A stretch of DNA of 64,000 nucleotides. Source: Arthrobacter cupressi. GTDB taxonomy: Bacteria > Actinomycetota > Actinomycetes > Actinomycetales > Micrococcaceae. A program made the position numbers and the translations under genes. Under the pieces are notes generated by a model, which had not been told where the DNA came from, searched no databases, and saw nothing but the letters and a program-made list of their open reading frames with translations. The DNA lies in the NCBI RefSeq assembly GCF_900099975.1, contig NZ_FNEI01000006.1:173592-237591 (forward strand). Reading direction: 5' to 3'. Of the stretch, positions 33,764 through 41,962 are shown one piece after another. The stretch's first letter is position 1. Each line of letters opens with the position of its first letter.

Positions 33764-35169
33764 AAGTGACGGTGGTGGGGGATCTCCTCCTGGACGTCGA
33801 CATCAACGGCACCGCCACCCGGCTCAGCCCGGACGCGCCGGTCCCGGTGGTCGACGTCGCTGGCATCCGGCGTCGGGCAGGCGGCGCCGGGCTCGTCGCC
33901 GCGCTGCTGATGCGGGACGGCCACGACGTCGCGCTGGTTACCGCTTTATCGGACGACGACGGCGCGAGCCACCTGAGACGGGCGCTGTCCGGAGTGCAGC
34001 TGCTCGCCGGCGCCCCGCTCGCCCCGACGCCCACCAAGACCAGGGTCCGGATAGGTTCCCACCCGATGGTCCGGTTCGATGAAGGGTGCGGACCTGCCCC
34101 CGTGCCGGAATGCACCGCGGAAATGCTGGCGGCCCTCGGATCGGCGGAGGCGATTGTGGTGGCCGACTACGGGCGGGGCATCACCTTCAACGCGGACCTC
34201 CGCGCGGCGCTGGTGGAAGCTGCGCGCCGGATCCCGGTGGTGTGGGATCCGCACCCGGCCGGTTCGGAGCCCGTGCCAGGGGCCGCCGTCGCGACGCCCA
34301 ACCTTGCCGAGGCGATCGGGGCGGCGAAAGCGGCGGGGCCTGACCCGGCCGGGGCCGATGCCGCGAGTGCCGGGAAACGGCTGCTGGAACGCTGGGGCAG
34401 CACGGCCGTCCTGGTCACCCGTGGCAGCGCAGGGGCACTGCTGTTTGCTTCGGAGGGGGAACCCCTCCCCATACCTGCGCCGGCAACGCCCGTTGATGAC
34501 CCTTGCGGCGCCGGTGACCGCCTGGCCGACAGCCTGGCCGTTTACCTGGGCCTGGGATTGGGCCTCCCGGACGCAGCCGCCCGGGCCGTGGAAGACGCCT
34601 CTGCCTTCCTGGCGGAAGGCGGAGCGGCGTCCCTCGGAGCGGCGTCCCTCGCGATGGGGGAGGGCGGTACGGGTACCGGCGGTACTGGCTACCGCGCCGC
34701 ACCCGTTGACACCACACCCGACGGAGAATGGCTCGCCGAATCCGTCCGCGCCGCCGGCGGAACTGTCGTCGCGACCGGCGGCTGCTTCGACCTGCTCCAC
34801 GCCGGCCACGCCCGGACCCTGGCGGCCGCACGGACCATGGGCGATTGCCTGATCGTTTGCCTGAACTCCGACCAATCCGTCCACCGGCTCAAGGGGCCGC
34901 ACCGGCCGATCGTCAGCATGCAGGACCGCGCGGAACTGCTGCTCGCACTGTCCTGCGTGGATGCCGTGGTGGTCTTCGACGAGGACACCCCGGAGGCCTG
35001 CCTGGAACGGATCCGGCCCGATATCTGGGTCAAAGGTGCCGACTACGAACCCGGCGGGCTGCCGGAAGCCCGCCTGGTGGCCGGCTGGGGAGGACGATGC
35101 GTCACCGTGCCGTTCCAACCGGCGCGATCCACCAGCGTCCTGGCTGAAGCGCTCGCCAAAGTCGGATGA
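33760..35169 (+). CDS. hldE: Bifunctional heptose 7-P kinase / 1-P adenylyltransferase
   Basis: A 469-residue HldE/RfaE fusion. Residues 1-310 are a PfkB-type sugar kinase (GDLLLDVDINGTATRLSPDAPVPV, catalytic motif DPCGAGDRLADSLA). Residues 335-469 are a nucleotidyltransferase with ATGGCFDLLHAGH, RPIVSMQDRAELL and RSTSVL-type end. It would phosphorylate heptose 7-phosphate at C1 and, after GmhB, add AMP to give ADP-D-glycero-D-manno-heptose. The kinase half has a short repetitive linker around 300-330. It overlaps gmhA by 4 bases. Confidence 0.9.
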   Translation: MKVTVVGDLLLDVDINGTATRLSPDAPVPVVDVAGIRRRAGGAGLVAALLMRDGHDVALVTALSDDDGASHLRRALSGVQLLAGAPLAPTPTKTRVRIGSHPMVRFDEGCGPAPVPECTAEMLAALGSAEAIVVADYGRGITFNADLRAALVEAARRIPVVWDPHPAGSEPVPGAAVATPNLAEAIGAAKAAGPDPAGADAASAGKRLLERWGSTAVLVTRGSAGALLFASEGEPLPIPAPATPVDDPCGAGDRLADSLAVYLGLGLGLPDAAARAVEDASAFLAEGGAASLGAASLAMGEGGTGTGGTGYRAAPVDTTPDGEWLAESVRAAGGTVVATGGCFDLLHAGHARTLAAARTMGDCLIVCLNSDQSVHRLKGPHRPIVSMQDRAELLLALSCVDAVVVFDEDTPEACLERIRPDIWVKGADYEPGGLPEARLVAGWGGRCVTVPFQPARSTSVLAEALAKVG

Positions 35170-35214
35170 AGCCACCCTTCGTGAACGAAGGACTTACCAA
35201 CTGAAAGGAACCGC

Positions 35215-35910
35215 ATGAAAAAGCAATCACCGGGCCGCGTCATCGTGACCGGAGGCGGCTCCGGCCTCGGCGCCGCGATTGTCGAAGTCATCCTCGACGC
35301 CGGAGGGACGCCCTTCGTCTTCGACCGTGATGTCAGCAGGGTGTCCGGAGCAAAGGCGTTGCAGGTGGACGTCTCCGACCGGGAAGCCGTGGAAAGGGCA
35401 GTCAAGGAGGCAGCCGAGAGCCTGGGCGGCCTTGACGGCGTGGTGACGGCGGCGGGCATCGACCGGTGCGGCAAGCTCGGGGACGTCCCGGCCGGGGAAT
35501 GGGAGAAGGTCATCGGCGTCAACCTGCTGGGCACGGTTTCGGTGGTGCGCGCCGCGCTGCCGTACCTCAAGGAGTCCCGCGGCCGCGTCATCACCATTGC
35601 GTCCACGCTCGGCCTCCGCGCGTTGCCGGATGCCACGGCCTACTGTGCCTCGAAGTTCGGCGTCATCGGGTTCAGCCGGGCGCTGGCCGCGGAAACCGGG
35701 GGCGTCATCGGCGTCACCACCATCATCCCGGGCGGCATGAAGACCCATTTCTTCGACGACCGCGATGAGCAATACAAACCGCAGGACGACTCCAAGCTCA
35801 ACGATCCCGAGAACGTGGCGCACGCCGTCGTGTTCGCCCTGTCCCAGCCGCTGGGCAGCGAGGTGCGTGAACTGCTTATCTGCCCCGCGGAAGAGGGCTC
35901 GTGGCCGTAG
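35215..35910 (+). CDS. Classical SDR oxidoreductase
   Basis: A 231-residue short-chain dehydrogenase with TGGGSGLG for NAD(P) and the catalytic YCASK. It is a classical, not extended, SDR, so it is not the ADP-heptose 6-epimerase HldD. It lies 45 bases after hldE with a good GAAAGGA ribosome site, so it is probably the last gene of the heptose operon. It may oxidise or reduce a sugar or a precursor of the acceptor. Confidence 0.82.
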   Translation: MKKQSPGRVIVTGGGSGLGAAIVEVILDAGGTPFVFDRDVSRVSGAKALQVDVSDREAVERAVKEAAESLGGLDGVVTAAGIDRCGKLGDVPAGEWEKVIGVNLLGTVSVVRAALPYLKESRGRVITIASTLGLRALPDATAYCASKFGVIGFSRALAAETGGVIGVTTIIPGGMKTHFFDDRDEQYKPQDDSKLNDPENVAHAVVFALSQPLGSEVRELLICPAEEGSWP

Positions 35911-35950
35911 GGTCCCGCACGTCCTGAACAGCACGGCGGCCTAAACAGCA

Positions 35951-35978
35951 CGGCGGCGCCCCGGACGGGGCGCCGCCG
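35951..35978. terminator. Bidirectional terminator
   Basis: A perfect 12-bp GC stem (35951-35962 with 35967-35978) with a 4-base loop lies between the convergent SDR and FUSC genes. A short direct repeat AACAGCACGGCGGC precedes it twice (35928-35957). Confidence 0.75.
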
Positions 35979-35988
35979 TCCAAGTGCT

Positions 35989-37086
35989 TCACGCCTGCGA
36001 CGACATCACAGTGATCATGCGGCGCATGCTCATGGCCACTGACGCCGCCGCGTTCACCGAGGCCTGGCCCGTGGCCGCCTCCGTAATGGCATCACCGAGG
36101 GCCGCCACCCGCTCCCTGGCCTCGTCCAGCCGCTTCTCAAGGTCTCCTGCCTCGTCGTTTCCTGCCTCGTCGCTCCGCCACCCGTCAATCACGGCAGCCA
36201 CGGATTCCAGCGCCCCGGACAGCGTGCTGAGCACACTGTCCGGGATCACGGTGCCCGCCCCCTTCTCCCAGATCACACTGGCCAGCACGTCGGTGATGTC
36301 CTGGACGTGGAACGTCAGGCGCTCCACGGTCCGCAATCCCTTGAGGTCGCCGGGCAGGCGGCCCGCACGACGGCGGGACCGCGGATTCGCTTTGGTGCTG
36401 AGTTCCGCTTCGTGCACCGCCGTCCGCACGGCCGCCGCGGTGGCAGACAGCTCGCCGCTGCGCCCCGCCCAGGCTTCATGGTCAGGCGGCCAGGACTCCT
36501 GCATCGCGGTTGCCATGTCCCTGAGCTGCCGGGACAGCGCGCGCCGGTGTCCGGCCAAGGCAGGATCGATGCCTTCAAGGTGCAACGGGGGAAAGACCGT
36601 CCAGTTGACGGCGAAACCCACCGCGACGCCCATGGCCATCTGGAGGACGTAGCCGAACGAGAAGCCCTCCGCATTGGAGTCGCCGAGGACCAGCACGAAC
36701 AGCGCTGCCACGGGAATCCACTCGGAGGCTGTGCCCAGCCGGGGGAGGCTGCCGATCAGTACTCCCAGGCCCACCACACAGGCGACGGCGAACGCGGTAG
36801 GGGCCGCCACGGTGGTCACCGCGAATGCCATGCCGATTCCGAGCGCGAGTCCCAGGAGGCTTTGCAGGCCGTGCTTGGCGGAGGCCGCCACGGTGGGATG
36901 CATGCTGACGAGGGCACCCAGAGGGGCGTAGTAGGGATAGGAAGCAGCGGGTCCCGGCATGAAAGGAGCTAGATACCAGGCCAGCCCGGCTGCTGCGGCC
37001 GTCTTGGCGGCGAACAACAGCCTTTGGCGGGTGACGGTATTCCGAAGCGCAGGAATCAGCCGCTGCCATACGGGCGAGTGGCTCAT
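35989..37086 (-). CDS. FUSC / aromatic-acid-exporter-like membrane protein
   Basis: A 365-residue protein. An N-terminal block of about six membrane helices (residues 25-165, LFAAKTAAAAGLAWYLAPF ... FGYVLQMAMGVAVGFAVNW) is followed by a helical cytoplasmic half. This is the FUSC layout of AaeB- and ArAE-type exporters, at half length. The start is ATG 37086. It probably exports aromatic acids or influences envelope stress. It is divergent from a three-gene stress-type operon with a palindrome between them. Confidence 0.75.
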   Translation of the reverse strand: MSHSPVWQRLIPALRNTVTRQRLLFAAKTAAAAGLAWYLAPFMPGPAASYPYYAPLGALVSMHPTVAASAKHGLQSLLGLALGIGMAFAVTTVAAPTAFAVACVVGLGVLIGSLPRLGTASEWIPVAALFVLVLGDSNAEGFSFGYVLQMAMGVAVGFAVNWTVFPPLHLEGIDPALAGHRRALSRQLRDMATAMQESWPPDHEAWAGRSGELSATAAAVRTAVHEAELSTKANPRSRRRAGRLPGDLKGLRTVERLTFHVQDITDVLASVIWEKGAGTVIPDSVLSTLSGALESVAAVIDGWRSDEAGNDEAGDLEKRLDEARERVAALGDAITEAATGQASVNAAASVAMSMRRMITVMSSQA

Positions 37087-37161
37087 GGCCTCAACGTAAG
37101 CAGGTCTGCGCCGGCCTGTCGAGCCCGGAAAGACGGGCTGAAGTTCATTCGGATGGCTGCG

Positions 37162-37185
37162 GTTGAACCCACGCCGAGGGGGTAC
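37162..37185 (+). promoter_or_regulatory. Candidate SigF/SigB-type promoter
   Basis: GTTG-N14-GGGTAC (GTTG 37162-37165, GGGTAC 37180-37185) approximates the actinobacterial stress-sigma consensus GTTT-N14-17-GGGTAT. It lies just upstream of the palindrome and ~75 bases before the ATG of the envelope operon. Confidence 0.35.
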
Positions 37186-37194
37186 ACACCCAGT

Positions 37195-37216
37195 GATAGT
37201 AATCATGCTTACTATC
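37195..37216. promoter_or_regulatory. 22-bp palindromic operator candidate
   Basis: GATAGTAA-TCATGC-TTACTATC has perfect 8-bp arms, and the centre is almost symmetric too. It lies in the 174-base gap between the divergent FUSC gene and the gene at 37261, in a local AT-rich patch of an otherwise GC-rich region. Confidence 0.55.
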
Positions 37217-37260
37217 CCGGCTGCTGTCCGCAGCCTGCCAACTGTGGAAAGAGAGCGACA

Positions 37261-38127
37261 ATGACTGAGAGCCAATCGCCGCAGGACGGAAGCTTCGCGG
37301 CGCCACAAACAGGTGTCCCTGCCGGCACCGGATCCTACTCCGGGAGCTACGTGGACACGCCTGTCGAAATGGAGGCGGAACCGGCCACCCCCGGCTACCA
37401 AACCGGTACAAATTCCGGGACCGGGACGGTGGAGGCCGCCAAGCAGGAAGCAGCGGGCGTGGCCGATGCAGCCAAGGAAGCTGCCGGGGGCGTGGTCGGC
37501 GTGGCAAAGGCAGAAGCCTCGCAGGTGGCCCAGGATGTCAGGATGAATGCCCGGGAACTGTTCACCCAGACCAAGGGCGAACTGGCGGACCAAGCCGCAA
37601 TCCAGCAGCAGCGCGTTGCGGACGGCCTGCGGTCCATCTCCGAGGAACTGTCCACCATGGCCAACGCCTCCCAGGACGGCGGCGTGGCTACCGACCTTGT
37701 CCGGCAGGCCGCCCAACGCTCCTCCTCGGTCGCCGCCTGGCTGGAAAACCGGGATCCGGGATCACTCCTTGACGAAATGAAGGGCTTCGCGCGCCGCAGT
37801 CCCGGCACCTTCCTCCTGCTGGCAGCAGGAGCCGGGGTGCTGGCCGGACGGCTCGGACGGAGCATGGCGGACAACGCGGCCGCTGATTCTTCCGGAACCA
37901 CAACCGCCGCACCACGTGCCGGGTCCTACCCCGACACCCGTGGAGCGGTGCCGCCGCCACCCGTGGACCTGCCGGCACCGCAGGCCACCACCGCCGCGTA
38001 CCCGCAGAGCTACCCCCAGGCGGACGCCGGCGGAGTCAGGACGCAGGGCGACCCGCTTGCAGGAGCCCTTCGTCCTGAAACTCCGGGCTACGACCCGGAC
38101 AGCCCGGAATACGGGGGTCCCCGATGA
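37261..38127 (+). CDS. Alanine-rich envelope-associated hypothetical protein
   Basis: A 288-residue protein. A disordered N-terminus is followed by an alanine/lysine helix region resembling LEA or YtxH proteins (VEAAKQEAAGVADAAKEAAGG), then a helical domain and one hydrophobic helix (RRSPGTFLLLAAGAGVLAGRLG, about residues 178-200), and a proline/tyrosine-rich tail. It is first in an operon coupled by ATGA overlaps to a holin-like and a DUF3618 protein. The domain set points to membrane or cell-envelope stress; function unknown. Confidence 0.75.
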   Translation: MTESQSPQDGSFAAPQTGVPAGTGSYSGSYVDTPVEMEAEPATPGYQTGTNSGTGTVEAAKQEAAGVADAAKEAAGGVVGVAKAEASQVAQDVRMNARELFTQTKGELADQAAIQQQRVADGLRSISEELSTMANASQDGGVATDLVRQAAQRSSSVAAWLENRDPGSLLDEMKGFARRSPGTFLLLAAGAGVLAGRLGRSMADNAAADSSGTTTAAPRAGSYPDTRGAVPPPPVDLPAPQATTAAYPQSYPQADAGGVRTQGDPLAGALRPETPGYDPDSPEYGGPR

Positions 38128-38555
38128 GCAACCCCGCGGACCTGCCACCCACCGAAGCCCACATCAAGGCGGAAACCATGCCCCTCGGGGAGCTGCTGAA
38201 CGACCTTACGCGTGACGTGTCCACGTTGATGCGCCAGGAAGTGGAACTGGCCAAGGCGGAGCTCAAGGAGTCAGCCACCAAGGCCGGGAAGGGCGCCGGG
38301 ATGCTTGCGGGAGCCGCGTGGGCCGGGCATCTTGCCGTGGTGTTCCTTTCCCTTGCCGTGTGGTGGGCCCTTGGCCTCCTCATCGGCCTGGGCTGGTCCG
38401 CCGTCGTGGTTGCGGTCATCTGGGGCATTGTCGCGGCTGTGCTCGCCAGTGTGGGCCGCAAGGAACTGAAGACCATCAACGGCATGCCCCGCACCGCCGA
38501 AACCGTCAGGGAAATACCTCCCACCTTCAAACCGAATACCGAGGAGACACGATGA
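38124..38555 (+). CDS. Phage-holin-3_6-type membrane protein
   Basis: A 143-residue protein. An amphipathic helix (RDVSTLMRQEVELAKAELKESA) precedes two transmembrane helices (about residues 65-87 and 92-115). This is the actinobacterial holin superfamily III / putative phage-holin layout, which is common in chromosomal stress operons and is not evidence of a prophage here. It overlaps both neighbours by 4 bases. Confidence 0.78.
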   Translation: MSNPADLPPTEAHIKAETMPLGELLNDLTRDVSTLMRQEVELAKAELKESATKAGKGAGMLAGAAWAGHLAVVFLSLAVWWALGLLIGLGWSAVVVAVIWGIVAAVLASVGRKELKTINGMPRTAETVREIPPTFKPNTEETR

Positions 38556-39127
38556 CGCAGAACCCCGACGCCCTGCGCGCCGACATCGAAGAAACCCGCC
38601 GGCGGCTCAGCACGAATGTCGACGCCGTGGCGGACAAAGTCACGCCGTCGCACATCGTCAACCGGAGGATCGACAGGATCCGGACCGCCGTGTTCGGTGC
38701 CCGCGACGATGTCCAGCACGCCGCCGGCGACGCCGCGCATCACGCCCAGGACGCCGTTTCCGGAGTGGTTTCGGACATCGGCGACGCACCCCAGGTGATC
38801 GCCCGTAAGGCACAGGGCAGCCCCGTTGCCGCAGGCCTGATCGCTTTCGGTGCCGGTCTGTTGGTCTCAGCCCTCATCCCGCCTTCAGAGAAGGAACGCG
38901 AGGCAGCCCAGGCAGTAAAGGACGCGGCGCAACCGCTGGCCGAAGAGCTGGGCCACGCGGCACAGGATGTCGCCGAGCACCTCAAGGAGCCGGCACAGGA
39001 TGCCGTGCAGAACGTGAAGGACAGTGCCATGGAGGCCGCGGCCAACGTCAAAGACGAAGGCCAGGCCGCGGCAGCCGACGTCCAATACCGCGCTTCCACC
39101 GCCAAGGACAACCTCGGCAACCAGTAA
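38552..39127 (+). CDS. DUF3618 domain protein
   Basis: A 191-residue protein. The DUF3618 signature is at the start (ALRADIEETRRRLSTNVDAVADKV), one hydrophobic helix lies near 90-108, and a C-terminal alanine/aspartate-rich amphipathic helix contains 11-residue-like LEA periodicity. DUF3618 proteins usually sit beside holin-like and YtxH-like proteins. Start ATG 38552 overlaps the preceding stop (ATGA). Function unknown. Confidence 0.82.
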   Translation: MTQNPDALRADIEETRRRLSTNVDAVADKVTPSHIVNRRIDRIRTAVFGARDDVQHAAGDAAHHAQDAVSGVVSDIGDAPQVIARKAQGSPVAAGLIAFGAGLLVSALIPPSEKEREAAQAVKDAAQPLAEELGHAAQDVAEHLKEPAQDAVQNVKDSAMEAAANVKDEGQAAAADVQYRASTAKDNLGNQ

Positions 39128-39140
39128 GCGCCCGCCTGCC

Positions 39141-39189
39141 GAGTCGCAGCGCCCGCCGTTAGCCCTCCCGACGGCGGGTGCTGCGACTC
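39141..39189. terminator. Bidirectional terminator, 19-bp stem
   Basis: GAGTCGCAGCGCCCGCCGT (39141-39159) pairs with 39171-39189, one mismatch. It separates the convergent DUF3618 operon and the gene at 39213. Confidence 0.75.
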
Positions 39190-39212
39190 AGTCATGGAAG
39201 CGGCGAGTGGCG

Positions 39213-39812
39213 TCAGCGCACCTCGAGGATGAGTGAGAGCAGCCTTGCCGCGGCCGGACGGGCGGCGTGTTCCTCGGCCCACTGGGCGCGGGCCAGGGCC
39301 TTGCTGACGGCCTGCGTGGTGATGCCGAGTTCCGCCGCTACTGCTTTCTGCTGGCCCCGGACGCCCGGCGTCAGGAGGTCCAGTACCCGCCATTCGGCGG
39401 CGGTGCGGTGCTGCACGATGTGTCCCAGCAGACGCAGCACGGCCTCGGATTCGGCGGCCAGCGCGGCCACCGGTCCTTCGACTGCCACGGTCACCCGGTC
39501 CTTGCCGCTGCGGAGCCGGTCCACGGCCCTCCGGGCGTACACCAGCCCGTGCCCCGAGGCGTCCTTGATCTGGTTGGGCAGCGGCTCATTTACCGGCCCG
39601 ACGCCGATCCCCACGTACCAGCGTCCGCCGCGGAGGGCGATCAACGCCGTCTCCACCGCCTGGTGCGGGCACTCCACGATTCCCTGGACTTCGTCCTCCA
39701 CGGAACGATCGAAGTCCAGCCGCGCGGGAATGTGCCGCAGATCCCTGAGGAGCCGCGGCACGAGGTCGCCGTCCTTGCGACTGTCGCGTTGATTGATCGT
39801 CAGCGTGAACAT
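39213..39812 (-). CDS. Putative regulator with C-terminal helix-turn-helix
   Basis: A 199-residue protein. The N-terminal half (FTLTINQRDSRKDGDLVPRLL ... WYVGIGVGPV) resembles the SatD-type or GGDEF-like regulator fold. The C-terminal ~60 residues (LLTPGVRGQQKAVAAELGITTQAVSKALARAQW) form a clear winged or MarR-like HTH. The ATG 39812 is preferred over a GTG three codons upstream. It may regulate an adjacent system. The family assignment is uncertain. Confidence 0.55.
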   Translation of the reverse strand: MFTLTINQRDSRKDGDLVPRLLRDLRHIPARLDFDRSVEDEVQGIVECPHQAVETALIALRGGRWYVGIGVGPVNEPLPNQIKDASGHGLVYARRAVDRLRSGKDRVTVAVEGPVAALAAESEAVLRLLGHIVQHRTAAEWRVLDLLTPGVRGQQKAVAAELGITTQAVSKALARAQWAEEHAARPAAARLLSLILEVR

Positions 39813-39891
39813 GTGGATCACAGCCTACCGGCAGGTAGCTACGCGGCAAACGAAGGGAAACACAACGTCACCGGCCGCACCGGGATCAGCG

Positions 39892-40524
39892 TCAGTCCAG
39901 GCTCGTTCGGGTTGTCACGACGGCGGGCGGCAGCGCCCGGGACGCGACCCCGGCGGCGCCGGGCACGCCGGCGTCGAGCATCGCCTGCTGAATGGCGAGC
40001 ACCAGCGGCGCGGTGTCGCCCCTGCTTTCAAAGAGCCAGAATCCGCCGGCGGCACGGAACACCAGCGCGTTCCGCCCCGAAACCCCGAGCGAGGCTTTCC
40101 TGCCCGCTGCGAGCATCCGGGACGGTGTGGCGCCTTCCGCGGTGGTCACGGCTTTGACGGTGGCGGCGTCGATTTCCGGCCAGCGGAAGACCACGGTGGT
40201 GTGCTTCTGCGCAATGCGTGCCGCGAGGCCGCCATCGAAGACGAGCAGTTTGCGGAAGCTCAGCAGCAGCGTCAGGGACCAGAGCACCAGGCCCGTGAGG
40301 GTGCTGACCAGCAAGTACATCGGAAGATCGGTGAAGAGGCCCGGTTCCCGGCTGGACCGGGGAGTCACGAACTCGCCGATGGCGCCGTAGGCGAATCCGA
40401 CGGCCAAACAGGGGGCCAGCGCCTTCCAGTACACCTTGCTGGACGTGGCCACGAAGCGGAGAGCGCCGAGCTCCGGGCCAAGCCTGCGTTCGGCGCGCCG
40501 GACCAGCCAGTTACGGCCGCGCAT
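39892..40524 (-). CDS. Membrane protein with PH-like C-terminal domain
   Basis: A 210-residue protein with two transmembrane helices (about 35-52 and 68-90) and a C-terminal beta-rich domain that may resemble a bacterial PH domain (TTVVFRWPEIDAATVKAV ... GRNALVFRAAGGFWLFES). It overlaps the RDD-family gene by 14 bases and is last in a four-gene operon led by the WXG100-like protein. No function is assigned. Confidence 0.65.
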   Translation of the reverse strand: MRGRNWLVRRAERRLGPELGALRFVATSSKVYWKALAPCLAVGFAYGAIGEFVTPRSSREPGLFTDLPMYLLVSTLTGLVLWSLTLLLSFRKLLVFDGGLAARIAQKHTTVVFRWPEIDAATVKAVTTAEGATPSRMLAAGRKASLGVSGRNALVFRAAGGFWLFESRGDTAPLVLAIQQAMLDAGVPGAAGVASRALPPAVVTTRTSLD

Positions 40525-41137
40525 CGGGCTGCCGGCCGTACAGCTTGGGCAGTCCCTGATCGTCCGTCTGCTCGGCTGCAGTTTTCGGATCAGGGACGGG
40601 CTGCTGGCCGCGGGCCAGCCCGGAGCGCAGGTCGATGGGCGTGAACTTGGCTTCGAAGCTGTCGCCGCCGCTGCCGCTGAGCGCCGCAGAGATCGTCAGG
40701 ACCACGTAGAGCGGGGCGAAGGACCAGCAAACGGCCCGCCAGCCGCCCAGCCAGGCGCCGGAGGTGGTGCCGTCGGTGATGCGGACACCCCGCATGCCGG
40801 AGGCGGCGTCTCCCAGCCCGCCAATGGCTCCGCAGATCATCCCGTAGCCGAAGAGCACCAGGAACCAGATGGCCGCCACGACCCCATAGAACGCTCCCGT
40901 GCTGGAGGCGAACGTGTACGAGAGCGAGCCCAGGGAGTAGTTCCGGACCAGGCTGTTGAAGACCACGATCAGGAGTCCGGCCACCGCGACGACCACCAGC
41001 GCATCGAGGACCCGTCCCCAGAAGTGCGGCCAGCCGGCCTTTCGCACGTAGTAGCTGCCGGTCTCGGTGTGGCGCCTTACGGGCAGGCCGTTGGCGGCGT
41101 CGACAAGGCCGGTGGACTGGGTGTGCTTGCTGCGCAT
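40511..41137 (-). CDS. RDD family membrane protein
   Basis: A 208-residue protein with the RDD-type pattern WGRVLDALVVVAVAGLLIVVFNSLV, then further helices and GMRGVRITDGTTSGAWLGG, the family's second helix-loop block. It likely has three or four transmembrane helices. RDD proteins often sit next to type VII or surface systems; their function is not settled. It follows the ESX-associated-like gene by 48 bases. Confidence 0.78.
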   Translation of the reverse strand: MRSKHTQSTGLVDAANGLPVRRHTETGSYYVRKAGWPHFWGRVLDALVVVAVAGLLIVVFNSLVRNYSLGSLSYTFASSTGAFYGVVAAIWFLVLFGYGMICGAIGGLGDAASGMRGVRITDGTTSGAWLGGWRAVCWSFAPLYVVLTISAALSGSGGDSFEAKFTPIDLRSGLARGQQPVPDPKTAAEQTDDQGLPKLYGRQPDARP

Positions 41138-41185
41138 GGAATTCTTTCGGGCTGGGAATCTCAGGACTGGGAAACGGGCGGACGC

Positions 41186-41962
41186 CTAGGACAGGCCTGC
41201 GAGGCGCCCAAGAATCCCGGTCAGGGTCTCCCGGGAAGTTTCACGCAGTTCCAGGGAAACGGTGTCTCCCTGGGTGCTGGGGGTCAGCACGTGGACCGAC
41301 TCCGTACCCGTGTAGACGGTGACGGTGGGGAAGTCCCCGGCATCGGAGTCGAAAGCCACCACGTTGCTCGCGGCGCGCGTGTCGCCCAGGACCGTCGGCG
41401 CGCTGGCCTCGAATTCGGCCTCGGTGTACGTCGCGGCTTCGGTGTCGCGGGCAGCGGTTCCTTCGGGATCGACGAAGTCCGCCAAACGGGCAGCCAGTGC
41501 ACCGCGGGCGATCACGGTGTAGCCGTGGAGGCCGCCGTCGTCCACTTCCTCCAGCAGGACACCCTCGGCGTGGACGTAGGCGTAAAGCCAGCGCCGGCCG
41601 GTGGAGACGGTGCGCTCAACGGAGACCACGGTGCTGCCGCTGCGGCGCAACGTGAGGGCTCCGGTGATGTCCTCGACGGCGTGAAGGCGGCTGGGCTCGG
41701 TTTCGCCTTCGAAGATCACGGGGTAGACGAGCTCCTTGGCCAGGAGTCCGCGCAGTGCCACGGCGCACATGACGTCCTTGCTGGCGTCCTGGGCGGTGAG
41801 CCACGGCAGGGCGACGATCTGCTCGCGCTGGACGCCGTCCAAAGCCACGACTTCCTCATCCGTGAGCGTGGGCAGGGCGAAGCCGCCTTCGGACGCCTTG
41901 CCAAGGACGGCGGCGGCGCACTGCACATCGCGCTCGGTCCAATTGATCGTGTTTGTAGTCAT
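41186..41962 (-). CDS. Partner of WXG100-like protein, EspG-like candidate
   Basis: A 258-residue soluble protein of mixed alpha/beta character. It overlaps the WXG100-like gene by 4 bases (ATGA) and is thus produced with it. Size and position fit an EspG-type chaperone or an immunity partner, but the sequence was not recognised with confidence. There is no signal peptide or transmembrane helix. Confidence 0.6.
   Translation of the reverse strand: MTTNTINWTERDVQCAAAVLGKASEGGFALPTLTDEEVVALDGVQREQIVALPWLTAQDASKDVMCAVALRGLLAKELVYPVIFEGETEPSRLHAVEDITGALTLRRSGSTVVSVERTVSTGRRWLYAYVHAEGVLLEEVDDGGLHGYTVIARGALAARLADFVDPEGTAARDTEAATYTEAEFEASAPTVLGDTRAASNVVAFDSDAGDFPTVTVYTGTESVHVLTPSTQGDTVSLELRETSRETLTGILGRLAGLS

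Noticed and set aside
38124..38555. Holin-like protein as evidence of a prophage
   Set aside because: The family is common in chromosomal stress operons and no other phage gene is present.
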